Assembly (NCBI GenBank): GCA_004293295.1
Contig: RDYC01000198.1
Span: 2,747-11,031 of the forward strand
DNA: 8,285 nucleotides
DNA from: Bacteroidota bacterium
Lineage (GTDB): Bacteria > Bacteroidota > Bacteroidia > UKL13-3
Reading direction: 5' to 3'
Shown here: piece by piece, positions 1-5,385 of the stretch
Layout: every line of letters starts with the position of its first letter
How positions within the stretch are numbered: the first letter of the stretch is position 1
The notes under the pieces: model-generated
The model's input: the letters and a program-made list of their open reading frames with translations, nothing else
What the model was told of the DNA's origin: nothing
Database searches by the model: none
Program-made: the position numbers and the translations under genes

Positions 1-69
1 CAGCCAGCCTGTTCCGCTTGCAGAATGTCGTCCGTGTGATGCAAATAACAAACAGTCTGACTTCTGGCT

Positions 70-92
70 AAAATAATCCACCTGATTATTTT
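70..92. repeat. AT-rich hairpin in repeat copy A
   Basis: The arms aaaataatc (70-78) and gattatttt (84-92) are perfect complements around a 5-base loop. In copy B the stem is one pair longer at the loop end, so the hairpin is kept although the sequence differs. Confidence 0.6.
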
Positions 93-126
93 TCACGCTC
101 GTCCGTCCTAATTGTAACTTTTCTTA

Positions 127-151
127 TGTCACGGACGCCACGTCCGCGACA
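127..151. repeat. GC-rich hairpin in repeat copy A
   Basis: An 11-bp inverted repeat with one mismatch surrounds a 3-base loop: left arm tgtcacggacg, loop cca, right arm cgtccgcgaca. It is perfectly conserved in copy B. No T-run follows on either strand, so it does not look like a canonical intrinsic terminator. An alternative outer pairing of cctaattgt with acagctagg is possible and would compete with it. Confidence 0.75.
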
Positions 152-238
152 GCTAGGATATTGAGCGTTTCATGTTTGGATGATGTGTTGTTCAACCACA
201 GGGGCTTTTCTTTTTAAGTTTTGGTTGTTGAACACACA

Positions 239-250
239 CATTCGGAAATG
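239..250. repeat. Quasi-palindrome cattcggaaatg at right end of copy A
   Basis: Short arms catt/aatg flank a four-base centre, cgga plus one a. The 12-mer is the exact reverse complement of the corresponding 12-mer in copy B (3175-3186). Confidence 0.6.
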
Positions 251-286
251 CGCGTGGACTGGGAAGGGCTTACCCGGCTTATGGAA

Positions 287-2908
287 TTATTCCTTATAAA
301 AGTTTTTAGTGAAAACTTGGTTGTTTACAGTAAGCACCATGCAATAAACTCCTTTTGATAGGTTGTGTAAGGGTATTTCAAATTTGTTATCAAACCACTT
401 GTTTTGTTCTATAACAGGTTGCCCTACTAAATTATAAATGGTAACCGCTACCAATTGGTTAGTATGGGCTAATCCTTGTATGGTTAATGTGCTACTAGCC
501 GGATTCGGGTATAAAATGATCTGTTCTGTGTTTAAGGGTGATAAGCCGGTTGCGGTCCAAAAAAAGGGTACTGACTTGTTAGATATGCAGGGAATGCCAT
601 ACTGTTTAATTTGTAGCTCATATTTACCCGAACCGTCTAATACCAGCTTGCGGCCGGTATCGGGTAATAACACATCATTTCTAAACCAGGTATAAGTTTC
701 GGCCTTAAGTGACGACATAATTGTGTCGGGTGCTATCAAGCGAATATCTGGCTGATCAGAAGGAAGAAATACCACAACATAACCAAATGCAGGGTTACTG
801 ATGCAAGCTCCATTGTTATTAACCTGCACCGAGTAAGTCTCATTACTGTTCATGTAAATATAGGGAGTGGTATCTCCTGTGCTCCATAAATAATAATCAT
901 AGTTTTGGGTAGTATTAATTTTTACACTATCGCCTTTACAAATGCGGGCTGCTGCATTTGCAAGCGTTGGAGGTGCAATTGTTGGCTTAAATGAGATGTT
1001 AAAGGAGACAGTGTCGCTGCAAACATAATTTGCATAGCTATATGAAACATAGGCTAGTGAACTGTCCTTATACCGAGAGAAATTTTGAACACCCTTATCA
1101 ATTGGTTTACCTGACCAAACACAATTATAATAATTGGAATCAATACGCAGTGTTACCGTGTCACCCTTACACATGGGTTGCGTCCTATTGCTCGTTATGG
1201 TGGCTTTTGGTGGCATCATGGAGTCAATAGTTACAATAAGGGTATCTCTAAAATCACAACTTTCGTGAAGAACCCTATAAACAAATGGAAATACCCCAGC
1301 TCCTAATAAGGAGGGTTTAACGGTGAAGGTATTATTTGAATTGTTTGAAACAGTTGTACCTAAAAATTGACCCGTTTTAGGCACAGGTTGCAGCTGAATG
1401 GTTTGGGATTGTTTGATGCATCTAACCACATCATTTCCTGCTGTAAAACCAGCCGGGGGAGGAGTATTAAAGGCCACTTGTTGCACACTATCTTTACAAC
1501 CGGTTACAGAATCTGTTAAATACAACCAATAATTACCGGGTAAAGTAGTATTGTTTATGCGGGTTGTGTTTAATAAGGTTATGCTGTCTTTACGCCATGA
1601 ATGGGCAAAGGAATAACCGGAGTCGTAATTTAACCGGAGGAAAAAAGTGTCACCTTTACACTGCTTTGTACTAAGGTAATCGTCCTGATTAAGATACTTT
1701 GGGCAACTAAAATAGCTTCCATTTAACTTTACATGAAGCAACCAAACGCCATAGTCATTTGGCCTGGTTAAACCGGTTAACGCAATCACAGAATCATTTA
1801 GCACTTCAATCGCACTTAAGTAGTCGTCTTTTATGCCATTTCCATAATTTCTATTCCATACTTGGTTGCCATTTGCATCAGTTTTTATCAGTTTAAAATT
1901 ATAAGACTTGCTTAAAGGACTTGGTTTATTGCCTGCGTAATAAGGAACTTGTGCTGATCCACCTAATAAAAAACCGCCATCTTTGGTTCTAGCCAAACGG
2001 TTGAAATAGCCAATAAATCTCTCGTTAAAATTGACGTAATGAATTTCATTCGTTACATCATACGATTTTACCCAAATGCTATCACCATTGAAATTGGTTT
2101 TGTATAATTTTCTATTGGTTAAAAAATACAATCCAGACGAGTCTTTTAGGATATTATTTCCATGTTCACTATCATAGTATTTTATCCAAGATGTAACACC
2201 TTTGGAGTTAAATTTTATCATGCAGGCTTTATTACCAGCTAAAATGTTTGTGCAAGCACAATAAAATGAGGTATCGGTTGAATGATAAGTGATTTTATTA
2301 ATCAAGGCACTTTGGTTCTCTTTATAGTACCTCCAAATCACATTACCCGATGTATCAACTTTATAGATTGTAGGCTGATAGAGGGCAAGTACTGAAGAAC
2401 TTTGGCGTTCATAACCGGCTAATACGTAGTTGCCATCCGGTAATTCAATCAAATCGTTGATGGAACTAACATAGAATCCAAGGCCTTGTCCAAAGTGCTT
2501 TATCCAGATTAAATTTCCCAATGTATCAAGCTTTGCCAGAAAAGAGCGTGATCCAATAAGGCGTCTATTTTCGCAATCTCCTGCTACCAGCAAATGTCCA
2601 TCACTTGTAGCTTTTAGGCAATTGGCGTAGTAATTAGCTTCTGATTTACTGATTATTTGATGCCAAATGGTGTCCGCATTCGCGTTTAGTTTAAAGATAT
2701 TTAGCTGGTTAGAATCCCCTTGCGGATGAAGAGACATTGCAATAAAATGATGATCGCTGGAATATGTGGAAGCTACATTTGTCATGATTTCAGGTGTTTT
2801 AGCAACAATGATATTAAGAGGATTCTGCTGCCCTAAACACGTGTTTGAAAAGCATAAATAAAATGCGGCTAAACATAAACTTAAGTAAATGCTAAAAATA
2901 GGCTTCAT
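287..2908 (-). CDS. Secreted T9SS cargo protein with propeller-like repeats, Ig-like domains and type A sorting domain
   Basis: Probably a cell-surface or secreted protein exported through the inner membrane by Sec and across the outer membrane by type IX secretion. The preferred start is the ATG at 2908 (873 aa). An in-frame TTG three codons upstream is possible but lies close to the predicted transcription start. Residues 1-27 form a signal peptide ending CLG before QQ. Residues about 45-400 hold roughly five repeats of the form 'LDTLGNLIWIK' / 'VDTSGNVIWRYY' / 'KTDANGNQVWNRNYG', alternating with 'LPDGNYVLAGYE'-type strands, as in beta-propeller/delta-60-like proteins. Residues about 415-790 contain Ig/PKD-like domains marked by three recurrences of 'CKGD[TS]'. 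Residues about 799-873 are the sorting domain, with 'LYPNPASSTLTI' near its start and 'KGVYCMVLTV' near the end. No catalytic motif was seen, so adhesion or structure is only an inference. The gene is transcribed alone from its own promoter and is bracketed by repeat copies. Confidence 0.9.
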   Translation of the reverse strand: MKPIFSIYLSLCLAAFYLCFSNTCLGQQNPLNIIVAKTPEIMTNVASTYSSDHHFIAMSLHPQGDSNQLNIFKLNANADTIWHQIISKSEANYYANCLKATSDGHLLVAGDCENRRLIGSRSFLAKLDTLGNLIWIKHFGQGLGFYVSSINDLIELPDGNYVLAGYERQSSSVLALYQPTIYKVDTSGNVIWRYYKENQSALINKITYHSTDTSFYCACTNILAGNKACMIKFNSKGVTSWIKYYDSEHGNNILKDSSGLYFLTNRKLYKTNFNGDSIWVKSYDVTNEIHYVNFNERFIGYFNRLARTKDGGFLLGGSAQVPYYAGNKPSPLSKSYNFKLIKTDANGNQVWNRNYGNGIKDDYLSAIEVLNDSVIALTGLTRPNDYGVWLLHVKLNGSYFSCPKYLNQDDYLSTKQCKGDTFFLRLNYDSGYSFAHSWRKDSITLLNTTRINNTTLPGNYWLYLTDSVTGCKDSVQQVAFNTPPPAGFTAGNDVVRCIKQSQTIQLQPVPKTGQFLGTTVSNNSNNTFTVKPSLLGAGVFPFVYRVLHESCDFRDTLIVTIDSMMPPKATITSNRTQPMCKGDTVTLRIDSNYYNCVWSGKPIDKGVQNFSRYKDSSLAYVSYSYANYVCSDTVSFNISFKPTIAPPTLANAAARICKGDSVKINTTQNYDYYLWSTGDTTPYIYMNSNETYSVQVNNNGACISNPAFGYVVVFLPSDQPDIRLIAPDTIMSSLKAETYTWFRNDVLLPDTGRKLVLDGSGKYELQIKQYGIPCISNKSVPFFWTATGLSPLNTEQIILYPNPASSTLTIQGLAHTNQLVAVTIYNLVGQPVIEQNKWFDNKFEIPLHNLSKGVYCMVLTVNNQVFTKNFYKE

Positions 2909-2936
2909 GCTAAACAATCATGTTATTGTTACCCAT

Positions 2937-2966
2937 CAAAGGTATTAAGAAATCAGATACTTACAA
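2937..2966 (-). promoter_or_regulatory. Bacteroidota-type promoter for the T9SS cargo gene
   Basis: On the minus strand a TTG (2964-2966) is followed after 19 nt by TACCTTTG (2937-2944). This matches the -33 TTG / -7 TAnnTTTG pattern of the primary Bacteroidota sigma factor. Transcription would start near 2930, giving a leader of about 22 nt before the ATG at 2908. That leader is AT-rich and has no Shine-Dalgarno sequence, as is usual in the phylum. The position also argues for the ATG rather than the upstream TTG as the start codon. The match is by eye. Confidence 0.55.
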
Positions 2967-3057
2967 GGCAATTAACCCGATTAGGCTCTTGGCTGCACCC
3001 ACCCGTTCACGTGGACGTGCCGTCTGTGTGGTATAACTAACCAACTGTTACACTCCT

Positions 3058-3090
3058 CGTTAAAATAATCCACCGGATTATTTTTTAACG
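3058..3090. terminator. Possible (bidirectional) terminator hairpin in repeat copy B
   Basis: The left arm cgttaaaataatcc (3058-3071) pairs with the right arm at 3075-3090 across an acc loop, with two extra T bases as a bulge. On both strands an A-rich stretch precedes the stem and a T-rich stretch follows it, as in weak bidirectional intrinsic terminators. Its position about 170 nt past the response-regulator stop fits termination of that leftward transcript. The stem is mostly A-T, so terminator strength is uncertain. Confidence 0.35.
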
Positions 3091-3118
3091 CTCGTCTGTC
3101 CTAATTGTAACTTTCTTA

Positions 3119-3143
3119 TGTCACGGACGCCACGTCCGCGACA
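3119..3143. repeat. GC-rich hairpin in repeat copy B
   Basis: This is identical in sequence to the hairpin at 127-151: an 11-bp stem with one mismatch and a cca loop. Complete conservation here, while nearby bases differ between copies, marks it as the core of the element. Confidence 0.75.
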
Positions 3144-3174
3144 GCTAGGGTTAAGTTTGGTTGTTTAATACACG

Positions 3175-3186
3175 CATTTCCGAATG
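3175..3186. repeat. Quasi-palindrome catttccgaatg at right end of copy B
   Basis: This is the exact reverse complement of the 12-mer at 239-250, although the surrounding repeat copies are in direct orientation. On the opposite strand the agreement with copy A extends to about 20 bases with one mismatch (acacattcggaaatgcg, then c or t, then gt). Confidence 0.6.
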
Positions 3187-3212
3187 TGTATACAAATACC
3201 TGTTAACAAGTA

Positions 3213-3234
3213 CCGTCTGTTTGAGGTAAATAAC
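3213..3234. repeat. Partial repeat fragment matching the left edge of copy A
   Basis: The 22 bases ending in aaataac resemble positions 28-49 at roughly 17 of 22 bases (gtctgtttgaggtaaataac here, gtccgtgtgatgcaaataac there). It sits between copy B and the stop of the response-regulator gene, and suggests that the repeat unit is longer or was once tandem. Confidence 0.4.
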
Positions 3235-3258
3235 TTATAGTTTTGCCTAAAGTATGGT

Positions 3259-3993
3259 TTAATCTACGTCAAGCGTGGCGTATTGTTTTTTGCGCCATTC
3301 ATGCCCTGTGTTTAGCTCACTTAACATGTACCCTGAGCCATAGTAGTTTTGTAAGATGATGAGCTCATCTTCTTTAAGCATTTTTCTGATTCTGGTTATA
3401 TAAACATCCATGCTTTTAGAAGAGTAAGAGTCGTTTTTTTTCCAGATTTGCATTAAAATTTGCTCTCGGGTAATGAGGTGCTTTTTATTAACACACAAAA
3501 TTTTAAGCAGTTCATTTTCTTTATGGCTCAATAAATGATTACCTGATGGACTTTGAAACGTCCGGTTTTTGAAATCAATAATTGAATTTCCAATGGTTAT
3601 GGTTTCAACCGAAGTTTGCTGGGGTAATTTTCTTGTTGTTTGTATCCTGTTTAAAGCATTTTCAATTCGCAAAACAAGCTCTCTCGATAAAAAAGGCTGA
3701 AACATGTATTCTGTGCAATTCAGTTCAAACAACCTTGCTTTATCTTCTTTATTATCAATATTGGCAATTAAAAGTATAGGAATGGTGTCGTCAATTAACT
3801 TTAAGCTTTGAATTAGCCGAATTCCATCTTGGCTGTTTTCTATCATACACAAATCTGTAGGTTGTTTACAGATGTATTGAACCATATTTTTGATGTCGCG
3901 TATCAGGGTAAAATCATACAATTGCTTTAAATGTTGGTCTATAAGCTTAAAAGGTAATTCATTGTTTGTTGCAAAAAACAAAATGTTCTTCAT
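3259..3993 (-). CDS. OmpR/PhoB-family transcriptional regulator with degenerate receiver domain
   Basis: A DNA-binding regulator of 244 aa, the usual length for the family. Residues 1-115 have the receiver fold pattern (ILFF strand, DLCMIE, PILLIA, YMFQPF), but all key positions are changed. The acidic pair is A8/T9, the phospho-acceptor Asp is E52, the conserved Thr/Ser is A77 and the conserved Lys is Q99. Residues about 130-226 form an intact winged helix ('LLSHKENELLKILCVNKKHL', 'REQILMQIW', 'SMDVYITRIRKML', 'GSGYML'). Phosphorylation at the normal site is therefore unlikely. Glu at this site can mimic the phosphorylated state, so the protein may be constitutively active or respond to another signal. 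The start is an ATG at 3993. No histidine kinase gene is adjacent, so it is an orphan here. The upstream SGNH gene is 179 nt away on the same strand. No clear promoter was seen. Confidence 0.9.
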   Translation of the reverse strand: MKNILFFATNNELPFKLIDQHLKQLYDFTLIRDIKNMVQYICKQPTDLCMIENSQDGIRLIQSLKLIDDTIPILLIANIDNKEDKARLFELNCTEYMFQPFLSRELVLRIENALNRIQTTRKLPQQTSVETITIGNSIIDFKNRTFQSPSGNHLLSHKENELLKILCVNKKHLITREQILMQIWKKNDSYSSKSMDVYITRIRKMLKEDELIILQNYYGSGYMLSELNTGHEWRKKQYATLDVD

Positions 3994-4172
3994 ATCGGCT
4001 TTAACTAGTTGTTAGGTTTTTTAATTAGACTTAAGACGCGGTATAAAGGTTGTTCCCCTATTAGTAATGATAAAAATATGACACAAATACCAAAGGAATG
4101 CTAAAATTTGCTTATTACTTTATACGTATTACCATAAAGGGTTATAGTCCGTTAAGTTTTTGTAACTTTTTT

Positions 4173-5168
4173 CTATTCAACACCAAACAGATTTGTTGCT
4201 AAGTAACCGGCAAACTCCAAGTGTCCGTTTATATTAAAGTGAGGGTCGTTCTCGTAGTACAAACGGTAGGTTTCTTTATCGGCTTTTCGGAGTGTAGCAA
4301 GTGGGTTTAAAAAAACTATCGTTGAATCATTTTTAAAATCATGCATGGCTTGTTTAATAAATGGATATTGCTCCTGAAAAAAAGCACCGGTATCAGCTAT
4401 AGCATTGCCTATAGCTGATTGATTGTTTAAATAGAATGTATTAAGTTGGGCACAATGAGGGATGAACGAGATGTATAGCGTTGTTCCTGAAGGAATTGTT
4501 GCAATAAATTGATCCATTTCTTTTTTCCAACTATGGTAACGGGTTAAAAAGTCATCGGTAATGGTTACCGTTTTAAATAAGTATGCTTCATCTGCCTGGG
4601 TAAACATTTGTGAGCGTTTATCATAGAGTGCCATTGAAAAAGGTTTATCAAGGCTTAAAGGAATCATACTTTTTTCTTTTCGGAGCACAACCAGTTGTTG
4701 ATTGAGGTAACGTAATGAACTGAACACATCCGAAGCCGCCCAGTAAAGGTTTCTGGTAAAAGATAATTTGCCCCAATTGGTTAAATTCTTTACATCCAAC
4801 AGGTCGTTCCCAACATAAACTTGGTATAAAATGGCTTTGGGCTTTGTTTGTTTAATTCGTTGTGCTGCAAATAAATTTACCTGTTTAATTCCGATACCTG
4901 AAACGGCAGCGTTCAATATTTTTTTATTGGGAAATCGCTTGCGCAATAGGTCAATGTAGCCATCGGTTTTAGCAGAGAAAGAGTCTCCAAAAACAAGCAG
5001 GTCAACCTCAGTACTATTATTTTCAGCTTGGTTAAGAGCTGCCCAGGGAGCATGGTAAAAGTCAATAATATGGTACCTGTAACACAGTTCAAAAAGAAGC
5101 AAAGTAATTAGCGCAATGATGAAAGCATTTGCTACATATTTGACGAGTATGATAAACTTTGACTTCAT
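4173..5168 (-). CDS. Membrane-anchored SGNH/GDSL-type hydrolase
   Basis: A predicted periplasmic esterase or acyl-transfer enzyme of 331 aa. Residues about 5-29 form one N-terminal membrane segment that probably anchors the protein. The SGNH blocks are visible: GDS at 61-63 with S63 as likely nucleophile, a Gly-containing block around 'NAAVSGIGI' (86-94), GND at 120-122 with N121 as oxyanion-hole residue, and 'DPHFNINGH' at 308-316 giving a D308-x-H310 acid/base pair. The DxH spacing resembles that of AlgX/AlgJ-like polysaccharide-modifying members rather than the DxxH of typical lipases. Such proteins often remove or transfer acetyl groups on cell-surface glycans, but the substrate here cannot be read from sequence. 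No MBOAT acyltransferase partner lies in the window. The ATG at 5168 is the natural start because the hydrophobic segment follows directly. Confidence 0.8.
   Translation of the reverse strand: MKSKFIILVKYVANAFIIALITLLLFELCYRYHIIDFYHAPWAALNQAENNSTEVDLLVFGDSFSAKTDGYIDLLRKRFPNKKILNAAVSGIGIKQVNLFAAQRIKQTKPKAILYQVYVGNDLLDVKNLTNWGKLSFTRNLYWAASDVFSSLRYLNQQLVVLRKEKSMIPLSLDKPFSMALYDKRSQMFTQADEAYLFKTVTITDDFLTRYHSWKKEMDQFIATIPSGTTLYISFIPHCAQLNTFYLNNQSAIGNAIADTGAFFQEQYPFIKQAMHDFKNDSTIVFLNPLATLRKADKETYRLYYENDPHFNINGHLEFAGYLATNLFGVE
4392..4419. repeat. Perfect 11-bp inverted repeat inside the SGNH gene
   Basis: The arms atcagctatag (4392-4402) and ctatagctgat (4409-4419) are exact complements around a 6-base loop. 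They encode the 'SAIGNAIAD' stretch of the hydrolase. A functional role is not evident. Confidence 0.6.
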
Positions 5169-5385
5169 GCAATAAAGTACAATGATAAGTGAAAGTTATT
5201 ATGTAAGGTTCCTTCATGGTTTTTAAGGTATTAAAAGTAGGCATTAAGGTACAATGTTTATTAACGTGAAATGGATTAATTGAAATAATGATGAATTACC
5301 ATTTTTAGGGGTAAACATTATCTTAGGAAAATAATTCAGGAAATTATATTTTCGTTAGTAGAAAATTCTTGTATAACCATTATCA

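Larger units (their letters stand above)
27..252. repeat. Compound palindromic repeat, copy A (long form)
   Basis: This is one of two related intergenic elements in direct orientation. The core at 69-157 matches 3061-3149 with only three substitutions and two single-base indels, and at least 36 consecutive identical bases at its right end. Flanking similarity runs left to about 27 ('gtcgtccgtgtg' versus 'gccgtctgtgtg') and right to about 252. Copy A carries about 60 extra bases (roughly 158-214) absent from copy B. This extra segment and its flank contain an 8-bp inverted repeat (189-196 with 227-234). The element lies about 35 nt past the stop codon of the T9SS cargo gene. No open frame of note was seen in it. 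It resembles REP/BIME-type elements in structure, but no family name can be given. Confidence 0.8.
3019..3188. repeat. Compound palindromic repeat, copy B (short form)
   Basis: This is the second copy of the element at 27-252, in the same orientation and lacking its roughly 60-base middle segment. After the conserved core (3061-3149) it continues with 'taagtttggttgttt', matching copy A's 'taagttttggttgttg', and ends in a 12-mer that is inverted relative to copy A. It lies about 70 nt past the stop codon of the response-regulator gene and upstream of the cargo-gene promoter. Like copy A it therefore follows the 3' end of a minus-strand gene. Confidence 0.8.
2909..3258. other. Intergenic region between cargo gene and response regulator
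   Basis: This gap of about 350 bases holds, from right to left, the 22-base repeat fragment (3213-3234), repeat copy B (3019-3188) with its hairpins, and the cargo-gene promoter (2937-2966). No convincing small gene or RNA gene was seen in the remainder. Confidence 0.6.

Noticed and set aside
69..157. Integron attC site flanking a gene cassette
   Set aside because: One gene bracketed by imperfect palindromes recalls a cassette, and copy B has gttaagt after its core, but copy A lacks the equivalent core site and no matching paired R''/R' boxes or integrase were found.
438..1230. Plus-strand open frames at 438-695 and 1030-1230
   Set aside because: They lie opposite the T9SS cargo gene, with no signal, domain or composition of a real protein. 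They are shadows of that gene.
287..2917. Longer form of the cargo gene starting at TTG (2917)
   Set aside because: The ATG three codons downstream gives a better signal peptide start (MKPIF) and sits about 22 nt from the predicted transcription start. The TTG adds only three residues and has no ribosome binding site support.
27..3188. Composite transposon bounded by the two repeats
   Set aside because: No transposase gene, no terminal inverted repeats and no target-site duplications are visible; the copies are short and non-coding.
3582..3779. Plus-strand open frame opposite the response regulator
   Set aside because: It is fully antisense to a well-supported gene and its translation is low-complexity and unlike a protein family.
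4080..4172. Intrinsic terminator of the SGNH gene (6-bp ctttat/ataaag pairing near 4115-4140)
   Set aside because: The stem is short and A-T only, with a 10-base loop and no adjoining T-run, so it is not distinguishable from chance in AT-rich DNA.
3994..4172. Promoter for the response regulator
   Set aside because: The best candidate has a mismatched -7 box and no TTG at the right distance, so no site is annotated.
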